Notes: generated by a model from the sequence alone, not told the origin. A stretch of DNA of 64,000 bases from Tardiphaga sp. (GCA_030147505.1 JASBVG010000111.1:46204-110203); one strand, 5' to 3'. Shown: positions 16,823 to 25,606, numbered from the stretch's first letter. Numbers and translations are program-made.

Positions 16823-18685
16823 TCAGAACTTCGCGTTCAGGTCGAACTGGACGATGTCAACCGAATACGGACCGCCGGCGATGTTGTTGGCGCTCATGTA
16901 GCGAAGCGAGGCCCAGACATTGTCGGAGAGACCGAGATTGCCACCGATGAAATAGCCCTTGAGGTTGGTACCGCCGAGGCCGAAGTCCGAGTCGACGAAA
17001 GCGTCGATCATGGCGTCGGATTCGAGATACTTGTAGCCAACGTGGACATTCCAATCCCACAAAGTCTTGACCTGCTTGTGACCAACGGTCACGCGGGTCA
17101 TCCAGCCCTGATTGCCGCCGTTGAAGGGGCCATTAGAACCGTCGGGTGTCGGAGCGTTGTTGTTGGCAAGCGTGCCGCCTTGTGGGCCAACAAGGGAAAG
17201 CGCGTTGATACGATCACGATTGAAGGCGGTGTTGTTGATGTACTCGCCGTCGATGACAACATGAACCGGATGGAAGTCACCCAAGTCGACCTGGCCGCTG
17301 ACAACAACGGGCCGGAACTGGCTAGCAAGACCAAAGTACTGATAGTAGGGCTGAGCCGCCGGATTGCTGACAAATGCCGGATCCAGCAGGATGTTACGGA
17401 GTGTAAAGTAAGTGTTCCCCTTCTGCGCGAAGGAAGGACGGGTCTGATCTGTGTCGCAGACGTCAGCGGCAGCGACAACCGAGCAAGGCGACGACAGACG
17501 ACCTTGCGTGTTGGTGAAGTCGTAATATGCGGCACCGAAACGGAAACTTGACTGCGGGTCAAACTTCACGCCTACGCCGGCTTGTACGCCGTACATCCAC
17601 TTGTCGTTGCTAGGATACTTGCCCGGAAGACCGTCCCTGATGTTGTTCTGGTCCAGATTGTAACCGACATTCAGATCGGAGTTGAATGTCGGAAAGGCGC
17701 CGGCCACGAAGAACGGAGTGATTCCCGGCGAGACTTCGTGCTTCAATTGAGCGACGAAACCATCGAAACCGAGATCGCGGTGCCAGACCAAATCGGTCGG
17801 AGACCAGAACGGGTTGTCGAAACGACCGACCGAGAAGCTGAAGTCACTTGATGGCTGATAGCGCACATACGCACGATCAATCCATAGCGCATACTTCGAG
17901 AAGTTTCCGCCATTGCCGCCCATCGTCTGGTTCAGAGAGACTGGCGAATTGGTGTCGCCGCTGGCGAAGCGGAAGCCGGCAACGATGCTGTCGGCGACAT
18001 CCACATCTGCACCCACGCGCAGGCGCAAACGAGCGCGGTCGCGGTCCTGGCTGGTATTGTAGGTCGGTCCCCAATAGAAGTTATTGTCCGACAGATCGTA
18101 GGGATTGCCGGTATTGATCGAGTTGAAATTAATCAGACGCGGATCATTGCCGGTCGGGAAGAACTGGCCCTCATAGCGGGTGCGCAAATCACCATAGAAG
18201 CGGATGCGCTGGGCCCATTCCGGATACTTGCCCGGCGACGCCCAGTTTTCGGTATGCGCGCGCGCCATCACCTCGTTGCGAATTTCCTCGCGCAACTGGC
18301 GCTTGACGATTTCCGGAACGTAGGTGACGTGCTTGGTGCCGGGAGGCGATGCCGCTGCGGCCGCAGCGGTCGCGGCCTTCGCGGCTTCCTCAGCGCGGGC
18401 CGACGCACCCTTGGCAGCTTCGCGCTGCACATAGGCTTCGTCTTCGGCCTGCTTGATCAGCGCGGTGCCCTGCTCTTCGGTGATCACGCCCTGCTTGATC
18501 AGCAGGTTGACGAGGCTGGTCGTCGAATTCGGCGCAATCGGCTTCGCACGCGACACGGCGGGGCGCTTGGAAGACGCACGTCCCTCGCCATCCTGCGCCA
18601 CGGCCGGCATCGCGAGAGTGAGCGCGCACATCGATACTGCGAGCGGCAGCATGCGCCGGGCGGTATCGGTCTTTCTGTCGAACAT
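16823..18685 (-). CDS. Putative outer-membrane porin (beta-barrel)
   Basis: 620 residues with a signal peptide (LPLAVSMCALTLAMPAVAQ). A short N-terminal helix LVNLLIKQGVITEEQGTALIKQAEDEAYVQ is typical of the putative-porin family, followed by an Ala-rich helix and a barrel rich in aromatic strands (RIRFYGDLRTRYEGQFF, DRARLRLRVGADVDV, FSFSVGRFDNPFW), ending in VDIVQFDLNAKF with the C-terminal Phe of outer-membrane proteins. It is not a TonB-dependent receptor: no plug domain and no TonB box was seen. It sits downstream of tonB in the Ton-type locus. Confidence 0.82.
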   Translation of the reverse strand: MFDRKTDTARRMLPLAVSMCALTLAMPAVAQDGEGRASSKRPAVSRAKPIAPNSTTSLVNLLIKQGVITEEQGTALIKQAEDEAYVQREAAKGASARAEEAAKAATAAAAAASPPGTKHVTYVPEIVKRQLREEIRNEVMARAHTENWASPGKYPEWAQRIRFYGDLRTRYEGQFFPTGNDPRLINFNSINTGNPYDLSDNNFYWGPTYNTSQDRDRARLRLRVGADVDVADSIVAGFRFASGDTNSPVSLNQTMGGNGGNFSKYALWIDRAYVRYQPSSDFSFSVGRFDNPFWSPTDLVWHRDLGFDGFVAQLKHEVSPGITPFFVAGAFPTFNSDLNVGYNLDQNNIRDGLPGKYPSNDKWMYGVQAGVGVKFDPQSSFRFGAAYYDFTNTQGRLSSPCSVVAAADVCDTDQTRPSFAQKGNTYFTLRNILLDPAFVSNPAAQPYYQYFGLASQFRPVVVSGQVDLGDFHPVHVVIDGEYINNTAFNRDRINALSLVGPQGGTLANNNAPTPDGSNGPFNGGNQGWMTRVTVGHKQVKTLWDWNVHVGYKYLESDAMIDAFVDSDFGLGGTNLKGYFIGGNLGLSDNVWASLRYMSANNIAGGPYSVDIVQFDLNAKF

Positions 18686-18745
18686 CGGTTCAAGTCCCCT
18701 GCTAGTCGAAGTGATATTTGCCTGGCCGTCCCCCGGCCGGGCGAA

Positions 18746-19471
18746 TTAGGTTGGCTTGCGTCCGGTCGCCCGGACGTTGATAGGCATCGGCATGTCGTTT
18801 GGCGGCGGCTCCCGCAGCGTCAGCCTTCCGATGACGTCATTGCGAATGGCAGCATCGACTTCCGCGCTGCCACTCGAATTGACGAGCTCGACGCGGCTGA
18901 TGCGGCCGGTATTGTCTGCCCAGATGCGGAACTGCAGCTGCATCACCGCATTCTTGGTGCGCTCATTGGCACGGATCGCCGCTTCGATCTGCGTCTGCAC
19001 GATCGAGGCGTACCAGCCGAATTTGCTGCCACCGCCACCGCGGCCGCCATAGGGGCTGCCGCCGACCTTGCTGCCGAGATTGAACAGGTCGCCCGGACCG
19101 GTGGCCTTGGCGTCGAGCGACAGAGGGCCCGGAGGTTCCTCGCTCTTGGCGTCTTTCACGGGCTCGTCTGCCGGCTTCTCTGGCGGCTTCTCGTCGAGCG
19201 GCTGCTCGATCATCTTGGTTTCTTCGGTCACCTTCGGCTGCTCGAGCATTTTCTGCTCGGGCGGCGGAGGTGGCGGCGGAGGCGGAATGATATTGACCAC
19301 CGTCAGCTCTCGCACCTGCTTCGGTGCCGGCATATCGCTGCCGCTCATCACCAGGTACCAGCCGCCGCCGAATAGCAGCATCACGGCCGCGACCACCGCT
19401 CCATAGCGCAGATAGGCGCCACGATCGCTGGCAGCCTTGATGTCCGCGACTTTTTCGGACGACTTCTTCAC
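18746..19471 (-). CDS. TonB family protein
   Basis: 241 residues starting at a GTG that overlaps the previous stop (GTGA). One transmembrane helix (about 22-43, YGAVVAAVMLLFGGGWYLVM), nine consecutive prolines (about 63-71), an acidic Pro/Glu/Lys spacer, a Gly-rich stretch, and a C-terminal domain (about 150-238: YASIVQTQIEAAIRANERTK, MQLQFRIWADNTGRISRVEL). It should couple the ExbB-ExbD proton channel encoded just upstream to an outer-membrane or periplasmic partner. Compared with canonical TonB, the spacer is mainly acidic rather than Pro-Lys repeats. Confidence 0.85.
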   Translation of the reverse strand: MKKSSEKVADIKAASDRGAYLRYGAVVAAVMLLFGGGWYLVMSGSDMPAPKQVRELTVVNIIPPPPPPPPPEQKMLEQPKVTEETKMIEQPLDEKPPEKPADEPVKDAKSEEPPGPLSLDAKATGPGDLFNLGSKVGGSPYGGRGGGGSKFGWYASIVQTQIEAAIRANERTKNAVMQLQFRIWADNTGRISRVELVNSSGSAEVDAAIRNDVIGRLTLREPPPNDMPMPINVRATGRKPT

Positions 19472-19950
19472 GATGCGGCCTCCAGCACGGCGTCGTCGGA
19501 CAGTTTCTCGACGACGTATTGCAGAACGAATTTCACCACTGCATCGAAATCCGTGGTCTGGATGATCATCCGCGTGCCGCTCGGCGCTTCGATCACCAGA
19601 TTGAACTCGGCGCTCGGCGCATCGAATTCAATGAATGCACTTTCGTCGATCGACAGGCGCAGCGCCGGGTGATGCGACAAGGTCAGCGACAGGCGGTCGC
19701 ATTGCGGCACCAGTTCGGCGACGCGGCGACGCAGCAGCTCGGCGAGCCGAACCAGCAGCGCTTCGCCACGCAGCGGGAACGGCAGCACGATACCGGGTTC
19801 CTGAGCGAGACCGGCATTGGCCGGCGAGAGCGCAACGCTGTCCTGCAGCGCTGGCTCCGCGGCCACGTTGGACGCACCGCGACGCAGCCAAGCCCAAAGC
19901 GTCGCGAACGCGCCCTTGGTATGATCGTCGGTATCGCTGGCGGTCTGCAT
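19468..19950 (-). CDS. Unknown protein between ExbD and TonB
   Basis: 160 residues from the ATG at 19950; a GTG one codon earlier is possible. No signal peptide and no membrane helix. The C-terminal half (LSLTLSHHPALRLSIDESAFIEFDAPSAEFNLVIEAPSG, MIIQTTDFDAVVKFVLQYVVEKL) looks like an alpha/beta cytoplasmic domain. I recognise no family. It starts 7 bases after exbD and ends in a GTGA overlap with tonB, so it is tightly tied to the motor genes and may be a cytoplasmic subunit or regulator. Confidence 0.6.
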   Translation of the reverse strand: MQTASDTDDHTKGAFATLWAWLRRGASNVAAEPALQDSVALSPANAGLAQEPGIVLPFPLRGEALLVRLAELLRRRVAELVPQCDRLSLTLSHHPALRLSIDESAFIEFDAPSAEFNLVIEAPSGTRMIIQTTDFDAVVKFVLQYVVEKLSDDAVLEAAS

Positions 19951-19957
19951 CACGGCG

Positions 19958-20362
19958 TTACTTCACGAGAGGTTTGGTGGCGAGACCGACCTGCGAGAGA
20001 CCGATGCGGCCGAGCAGATCGAGAACATCCATCACGCTTTGGTACTGGGTCTGCGCGTCGCCACGCAGAACCACGGGAAATTCCGGCGTCAGTGCTTTCT
20101 GCTGAACCAGACGCTGCTCGAGCTCGGGCAGCGTCACCGGAATGGTGTCGAGGAAGATCTTGCCGTCGTTGGAGACGGTGATCGCCTTCGTGGTCGGCGT
20201 CGCGAGGCTCGGGGCGGCGGAGGCCTTGGGCAGATTGACCTTCTGCCCCTGCACCGTCGCCGTCGTCATCACGATGAAGATGATGAGCAGCACGTAAGCG
20301 AGATCGAGCATCGGTGTGATGTTGATATCGTCATACGGCTTGTTCTTGGCCTGGAGCTGCAT
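19958..20362 (-). CDS. exbD: ExbD/TolR family proton-channel subunit
   Basis: 134 residues. The N-terminus DDINITPMLDLAYVLLIIFI is the ExbD signature; Asp20 inside the single transmembrane helix is the proton-carrying residue. The periplasmic domain (KAITVSNDGKIFLDTIPVTLPELEQRL, VVLRGDAQTQYQSVMDVLDLLGRIGLSQVGLAT) is full length. With ExbB it turns the proton gradient into movement of TonB. It begins 6 bases after the ExbB-fusion gene. Confidence 0.93.
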   Translation of the reverse strand: MQLQAKNKPYDDINITPMLDLAYVLLIIFIVMTTATVQGQKVNLPKASAAPSLATPTTKAITVSNDGKIFLDTIPVTLPELEQRLVQQKALTPEFPVVLRGDAQTQYQSVMDVLDLLGRIGLSQVGLATKPLVK

Positions 20363-20368
20363 CGCCTC

Positions 20369-22357
20369 TTACTCCGCAGCCTGGCGATGATCGGCAACCG
20401 GCTCGCTCGAATAGAACTCGGCCATCTTGGTCACGAACTCGTCGATGAAGACCTGCATGTCCGAGGTCAGTTCGCCGATACGCGTCACCAGGTAGTTGTA
20501 GGCGAACAGCGCGGGGATAGCGACGAACAGGCCGGCGATGGTGGCGACGAGCGCCGCGGCGATGCCCGGTGCGATGGCGTTGACGTTGACGTCGCCGCTT
20601 TCCGCGATGGCCGCGAAGGTGATCATGACGCCGACCACGGTGCCGAGCAGGCCGAGGAAGGGACCGCCCGAGATCGAGATGGTCAGCACCACCATCAGCT
20701 TGTTGAGGCGCTGGCTTTCCTTGACGAACATGCTGTCGAGCGCCGCACGGATCGCCGAGATCGATGCGCCATTCAGGCGGATCATGTCGGTATTGGCGAA
20801 GCGATTGCTGATCTGCTCGGCGCCGACGTGATAGATGCGATACAGCGAGGACGCCCGAACCACCTGTGCTTCTTCCTCGTCGAGCTTGCTGCCGAGCACG
20901 GCGGCATTCTCGTCGACTTCGCCACGATCGAGCGCGGTCAGGTTGTCGGCGAGCTGGCGGAAGCTCTTCATGAAGCGGTCGTTCGCCTTGGCCTGCCGCT
21001 TCATGTAGCTGACGCGGTCATAGGTCACGATCCAGCTGGCCACGGCCATGATGATCAGCAGGGCGATCACGATCCAGCCGTCGATGGTCACCGCCTTGAG
21101 GATGATGGCGAAGTGGCCCGACATCCAGCTGGCAGTCTCTTCATCGTTGCTGAAGGCGATCAGCTTGGCAGGCTCGGTGCCTTGCTCGACCGCGGCGAAT
21201 TTGATGAAGCCCGGCGAACGCGCGATCTTGGAGATCTGCAGTTCGTCGATGTCGCCGACGAAGCCGGCCATCGCTGCAGCGACCGGTGCTGCCGCAGGAG
21301 CTTCCGCTGCGGGGGTCGTGCCATCCGCTGCAGGTGCTGCGGCATCGGCTGCTGGCGCTGCCGGAGCGGCGGCCGGCGGCGGGGCATCGCCGCCGAGCCG
21401 TGCAACACCGGTCAGGGCCGGGAGGGACGCATTGAGCACCGCATAGGAGGCGCCGTTCAGATAAAGGGTGACGGTGCCGCTGGCGGCAACGACGGCCAGG
21501 TGGTTCCAGGAATTGGCGGCAATCGGCGCACCGGCGCCGGTACGCTGGGTGCCAGCGGCGTTGCTCACCTCGACGAAGGGAACGCCGTTGTCCATGCCGA
21601 TCACCAGCCCGCTGGCACCGTCGCGACGGCTGTAGAGAGCTGCGTTCGGCTGCACCGCAGCCGGCTTGACCCAGGTCGAGAGAGTGAACGGCGCACCATC
21701 CGCCATGCCGAGCGACGGCGAAGCCGGCAGCGTGACGATGTTGCGGCCGTCGAGGCGCAGGCCGGTGCCGATCAGCGAACCGTCAGCCGGCTGGCCGACG
21801 CTCTGCGCGTTGTTGGCCCAGACCGATGCGTCGATCGCCGGCGTGCCACGCTCGTTGAAGTGATAGACCAGCGCCGTGTCGGCATCATAGGTGCCCTTGG
21901 AGTCGTTGGTCGCCGCGGCCTTCTTGTTGCCGTAGTAGATCCAGAAATCCGACTTGGCTCCCGGCGCCACATTCGGCACCGAAACCCAGACCAGCGCCTC
22001 GCCAAGCAGCGAATCCCACTTCTCGACGTGATGCTTCAGCGGAGTCTTGTCGTCGGTAGCGACGAAGCGGAGATCGCTACCGTCATCTTTGGCCAGGCTG
22101 AAACGGAAGTTGCCGGAATGCAGGCGCACCAGCACCGGAACGGTGCCGATCGGATCGGTGATGTTGGCGCCGGTGGCGCTCGCATCGATGTTGATCTTCT
22201 TGCGCAGCTGCCACTCGTCGTTCCACCAGGCATTCGCCGTGGACGGAAACAACGTCATTGCGGCGGCAAAGCCGAGTGCCAGGCCCGCTGCCGCATTTTT
22301 CATTTGCCGGCGCAGGTTTGAGACGCCCTTGGTCATGTGACCGCTCCCCATCGTCAT
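20369..22357 (-). CDS. DUF2341-LamG-ExbB/MotA/TolQ fusion protein
   Basis: 662 residues from the ATG overlapping the previous stop (TGATG); an internal ATG at 22336 preceded by GGGGAG is the alternative. Signal peptide to about residue 43 (STANA), DUF2341 (about 45-150, WWNDEWQLRKKINID ... WIYYGNKKA), a LamG/concanavalin-type lectin domain (about 165-395), then three membrane helices with the ExbB/TolQ proton-channel domain (about 415-650; LTISISGGPFLGLLGTVVG, GIAAALVATIAGLFVAIPALF). A ~40-residue Ala/Pro insertion interrupts the LamG domain between ARLGG and GFVGDIDEL. The channel thus carries a large exported, probably ligand-binding ectodomain. Some relatives are database-annotated as DUF2341 ExbB proteins; their role is not known to me. 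Confidence 0.9.
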   Translation of the reverse strand: MTMGSGHMTKGVSNLRRQMKNAAAGLALGFAAAMTLFPSTANAWWNDEWQLRKKINIDASATGANITDPIGTVPVLVRLHSGNFRFSLAKDDGSDLRFVATDDKTPLKHHVEKWDSLLGEALVWVSVPNVAPGAKSDFWIYYGNKKAAATNDSKGTYDADTALVYHFNERGTPAIDASVWANNAQSVGQPADGSLIGTGLRLDGRNIVTLPASPSLGMADGAPFTLSTWVKPAAVQPNAALYSRRDGASGLVIGMDNGVPFVEVSNAAGTQRTGAGAPIAANSWNHLAVVAASGTVTLYLNGASYAVLNASLPALTGVARLGGDAPPPAAAPAAPAADAAAPAADGTTPAAEAPAAAPVAAAMAGFVGDIDELQISKIARSPGFIKFAAVEQGTEPAKLIAFSNDEETASWMSGHFAIILKAVTIDGWIVIALLIIMAVASWIVTYDRVSYMKRQAKANDRFMKSFRQLADNLTALDRGEVDENAAVLGSKLDEEEAQVVRASSLYRIYHVGAEQISNRFANTDMIRLNGASISAIRAALDSMFVKESQRLNKLMVVLTISISGGPFLGLLGTVVGVMITFAAIAESGDVNVNAIAPGIAAALVATIAGLFVAIPALFAYNYLVTRIGELTSDMQVFIDEFVTKMAEFYSSEPVADHRQAAE

Positions 22358-24135
22358 CAGAATTCACCCCAGAGTCGGAAGTTCACGCGCCCTGTATTGG
22401 CATGCGTGTAAGTTTGACTGATCATCGGCACCGAATAGGAGACCACGCCGTTGAAGTTTTCGAAGACCTTGAAACGGGTGCCCACGCCGTAGCTCCAGAC
22501 GTCGAAACGCGTCTGCTGCTCGGGCAACGGTCGCTGCACGCGGACATGGCCGGCGTCAGCGAAGCCGAAGAAGCGCCATTCATTCCAGGTAGTGAAGCGC
22601 GGCGCGCCCTGCCCGGTCTCGTCCTTCAGTTCCTTCTGCAGCATGCTGCCGACATCGGGAGAGCGGATTTCGAGATTGCCGACGATGCCGTCGTCGCCGA
22701 GCACTTCGGATTCGAGATAGCCACGGACGGTATCCATGCCGCCGACACTCATCTGCTCGCTCGATACCTGCGGGCCGTCGGAGACCTGTGCCTGCACCTT
22801 GGCCCAGAACTGGAAGCCTTCCGGCAACTCGTGGGTATGGGCGAGATCGAAATTCAGATGCGTGAAGCTGCCGGACGCCCAGGCGCGCTTGTTGTCGAAC
22901 GCACGCCAGTCGTCACCCACAGGACGCATGGCGGCGGTGATCGACGCGTTGAGCTGTGTCAGCGACTTCTCACCCTGGAAGGTCGCACCATAGCTGGCGA
23001 CGGCCGGGAAATAGGTGATCGGCGTGCCGAAGCCGTTGCCGCTCAGATCCCGCATCGTCTGGTCGAAATGCTTGTAGTCCATACCCGCCGACAGGGTATG
23101 GAAGAAGTTTTCGCGCGCCGGCAGCGTCATGACAGCGCGCGCGCCGATGATCTCACCGGGACCAACGACATTCATGCCGCCGATGGTGGCGACGTCGCTG
23201 CTCGATTTCACGCCGTAGACGAGCGCGGTCAGCCAGTCGATATCCTCGAAACGCGCGAGATACGAAGCCGAGAACACCTCGGCATCGTTGGGGTTTTCCG
23301 GCGCGACCTGATAGGTGAAACTGAATGAATGGCCGAGCTGCCACAGGTTGTCGTAGCGCGCCGTGCCGATGAGCCGCGTTCCCGTCGTATTCGGCGAGCG
23401 GCGATTGTTGAGTTCCACGCTGCCATGGAACGGCGCCTTGTCTTCAATATTCAGATCGACGTCGACAGTGCCCGGCGTGACGCCCGCACGCAGCGCCGGC
23501 GTCACGCGGCGATCTGGCCACTGATTGAGACTGACGATATCCTTCGTCACTGCATTGAAGTTCGGCACTGTACCCGGCTTCAGCGACGGCGCCCGGTCCT
23601 TGACCTTGTCGAGATCGAAGTAGCGCGAGTTTTTCACGCGCAACTGGCCGACCTTCATCTCGGTGACCTTCAGAATCACGCGGCCGGTCAACGCATTCTG
23701 CTGCGGGACCGACACGCTGACTGTCTGAAAGCCCTTGTCGTGGTAGGCCTTTTCGAGCGCAGCACGGGCCTTCTCGACGTCGTCAGCCGTACGATTGGGA
23801 CCAAGGAAGGGATAGATCGCCTCTTCGACATCGATCTGCGGCAGCTTGTCGGCACCCTGCACGGCAAAGTCGTCGATATCGAAGCGCTGCAGCGGCGCAG
23901 CCGGTGCGGCCGGCGGCGCTTCAGCCGCAGCCTTGCTACCGGCAGCCTTGCCACCAGCTGCTTTCGCATCGGAAGACTTCGCTTCAGCCTGCTGGCTTGG
24001 AGCCGCATGGACCGACTGAGAAGCGCCAACGAAAGCGCCGATGCTTGCGAGCATCAGGACTGCCGGAGCCGAGGATTGCAGGAACCGCCACTGCGGCAGC
24101 TTCGCGCCGACATCGTCTCGAAGAATAAGAAGCAT
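22357..24135 (-). CDS. Two-partner secretion outer-membrane transporter, ShlB/FhaC/HecB family
   Basis: 592 residues. Signal region (APAVLMLASIGAFVGASQSVHA), an Ala/Lys-rich stretch, a POTRA domain (about 83-160: FDIDDFAVQGADKLPQIDVEEAIYPFL, KGFQTVSVSVP, GRVILKVTEMKVGQL) and a 16-strand barrel with the Omp85/TpsB signature MDTVRGYLESEVLGDDG near residue 470 and a C-terminal Phe. Such proteins export TpsA exoproteins across the outer membrane or insert proteins into it. No TpsA gene lies in the window. It follows FecR after 200 bases that contain a candidate ECF promoter. Confidence 0.88.
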   Translation of the reverse strand: MLLILRDDVGAKLPQWRFLQSSAPAVLMLASIGAFVGASQSVHAAPSQQAEAKSSDAKAAGGKAAGSKAAAEAPPAAPAAPLQRFDIDDFAVQGADKLPQIDVEEAIYPFLGPNRTADDVEKARAALEKAYHDKGFQTVSVSVPQQNALTGRVILKVTEMKVGQLRVKNSRYFDLDKVKDRAPSLKPGTVPNFNAVTKDIVSLNQWPDRRVTPALRAGVTPGTVDVDLNIEDKAPFHGSVELNNRRSPNTTGTRLIGTARYDNLWQLGHSFSFTYQVAPENPNDAEVFSASYLARFEDIDWLTALVYGVKSSSDVATIGGMNVVGPGEIIGARAVMTLPARENFFHTLSAGMDYKHFDQTMRDLSGNGFGTPITYFPAVASYGATFQGEKSLTQLNASITAAMRPVGDDWRAFDNKRAWASGSFTHLNFDLAHTHELPEGFQFWAKVQAQVSDGPQVSSEQMSVGGMDTVRGYLESEVLGDDGIVGNLEIRSPDVGSMLQKELKDETGQGAPRFTTWNEWRFFGFADAGHVRVQRPLPEQQTRFDVWSYGVGTRFKVFENFNGVVSYSVPMISQTYTHANTGRVNFRLWGEF

Positions 24136-24339
24136 GCATCAAGCCCATAAGAGGGCACACCGAGAGCGAGCCGCGCGCTCGCAATCAGGTCCCTATGTCC
24201 TCAAGACGTTTGGGCAACCATCAACCCGCAAAAGAAAATTAAGAAAAACATGCCGGCCGAATCACCAGGCAACGAAGGTGACAAAAATGCCACGCGGTCG
24301 GCCACAGCCGCGCCGTTACCAAGAGATATCAATGCATTA
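24136..24339 (-). promoter_or_regulatory. Intergenic promoter region of the TPS-ExbB operon with FecI-type -10 candidate
   Basis: An A/T-richer 204-base gap. On the minus strand an A/T block (24228-24250) is followed by AACGTCTTGAGG; CGTCTT lies at 24203-24208. CGTCTT-like -10 elements are typical of iron-starvation-class ECF promoters, and the adjacent ECF/FecR genes make this the natural target. The leader to the start codon would be about 60 bases. The -35 is not clear and CGTCTT also occurs by chance in coding sequence nearby. Confidence 0.4.
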
Positions 24340-25302
24340 TCAGCTGAGCAGAACGAGGCCGCCGGGCAATGCCCGCACTTTCACCGCATAGAGCTGGCGA
24401 ACTTGCGCAACGAAATCGTCGAGCTTGTCGGTATGAAAGGTGCCGTTGACCAGGCGCCGGCCGAGATCTGAATTGGTCACGACGATCTTGCCGGGACGAT
24501 AGCGATTGATCTCGCTGACAACAGCGGCAAGCGGCTCGTCCTTGAAAATGAGCAGCCTTTCCCGCCACGCCGAGAGGCTGTCAGGATCGGTCACCGGCAC
24601 AGGCGTGCCGAGCGGCTCCAACGCCGAATATGCAATCTGCTGTCCACCCGTCAGCTCGATGCTGCGCCCACCATGGCTCACGGTGATCGAGCCCTGAATA
24701 CAGACTGCGAGCACCACACCATCGATGCAACGGATGTTCACTTCACCGGCCGATGAAGCGATCTGACCGTCCGCAGCAATCACCACCAGCGGCTCCGACA
24801 CCGGCCGCCGTGCACTGATCGCGGCCTCTCCCGAGATCAGCTCGATGCGCGGATTGATGCTACTGCCACGAACCGCCACGCTGGTCTGCGTATTGAGCTT
24901 CAGCGACACATTGTCCACCAGTTCGACGTCGAGCTGCTCGCCCTTCGCCGTACGATAGTCAGCCGACATTTCCGCCAGCGAGGGCCAAAGCTCCAGCGGC
25001 GGCCTCACCACCATATAGCCAGCAACCGAAGCCGCGAGCGCTCCCCCGATCAGCGCACGCCGGGTGACGGCACGACGCGCAACGAACGGCCGCACTTTTC
25101 GGCGCTCGAGTTCCGCCCCCATGGCGCCGAGATCACGATACAGGCGCGCTGCTTGCCGAAATGCAGCCTCATGTGCAGCACTCAGCGCGCGCCATCGCTG
25201 CAACTGCTCGGCATCATCGATAGTCGCGCGGCCCGAGCGCAGCAATGCGACCCAGTCGATTGCCCGATCGAGCAAGCCGTTATCGTCGCCCGCCTCAGTC
25301 AC
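24340..25302 (-). CDS. FecR family transmembrane sigma regulator
   Basis: 320 residues from a GTG. The cytoplasmic FecR N-terminal domain (about 8-65: AIDWVALLRSGRATIDDAEQLQRWRALSAAHEAAFRQAARLYRDL) carries the DUF4880-type Trp-rich motif that binds the sigma factor. One transmembrane helix (about 82-98, ALIGGALAASVAGYMVV), the FecR jelly-roll domain (about 110-240) and a C-terminal STN-like domain (about 250-320: FKDEPLAAVVSEINRYRPGKIVV) follow. It should control the ECF factor encoded 304 bases upstream in response to a periplasmic signal. Confidence 0.9.
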   Translation of the reverse strand: MTEAGDDNGLLDRAIDWVALLRSGRATIDDAEQLQRWRALSAAHEAAFRQAARLYRDLGAMGAELERRKVRPFVARRAVTRRALIGGALAASVAGYMVVRPPLELWPSLAEMSADYRTAKGEQLDVELVDNVSLKLNTQTSVAVRGSSINPRIELISGEAAISARRPVSEPLVVIAADGQIASSAGEVNIRCIDGVVLAVCIQGSITVSHGGRSIELTGGQQIAYSALEPLGTPVPVTDPDSLSAWRERLLIFKDEPLAAVVSEINRYRPGKIVVTNSDLGRRLVNGTFHTDKLDDFVAQVRQLYAVKVRALPGGLVLLS

Positions 25303-25606
25303 CCGGGCACAACCAGCAGCGCGCGGTCGGTGCGACAGCGGCCCGCGCGCGAACGATAAAAGACCGGGCCGGGAAAATGATGCGGATCATTGATGTCGCG
25401 GAGCTTCTGATCTGACGAGTCGAGATGGATGAAATATCCTCGGATACTAGACGGTTGAGACCGCGCTATCCCGCAGCCGAATCGCCGCTTAATGGCACAG
25501 ATTTTTGCGGCCCGATAGTTTCGGACCAGCTCCAGCAACAACCAGTAGTGAAAAAGTTGGCCGGAATTGACGCCTGCCGATCATGACCGGCCCGGCTTGC
25601 GATAGG
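25303..25606 (-). promoter_or_regulatory. Intergenic region between ECF sigma and fecR genes
   Basis: 304 bases without a credible gene. On the minus strand CAACCGTCTAGTATCC contains CGTCT at 25449-25453, resembling the element before the TPS gene, about 147 bases ahead of fecR. It could be an autoregulated promoter. Other short frames here lack a family signature. Confidence 0.35.

Noticed and set aside
16823..18685. Putative porin considered as a TonB-dependent receptor
   Set aside because: No plug domain or TonB box was seen and the N-terminal helix matches the putative-porin family instead.
20039..22321. 760-codon plus-strand frame across exbD and the ExbB fusion
   Set aside because: Its peptide is a His/Arg/Asp-rich antisense shadow; both genes on the minus strand have intact families and ribosome spacing.
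25299..25541. 80-codon frame between the ECF sigma and fecR genes
   Set aside because: No Shine-Dalgarno, no family, Arg/Cys-rich composition; treated as leader/promoter DNA.
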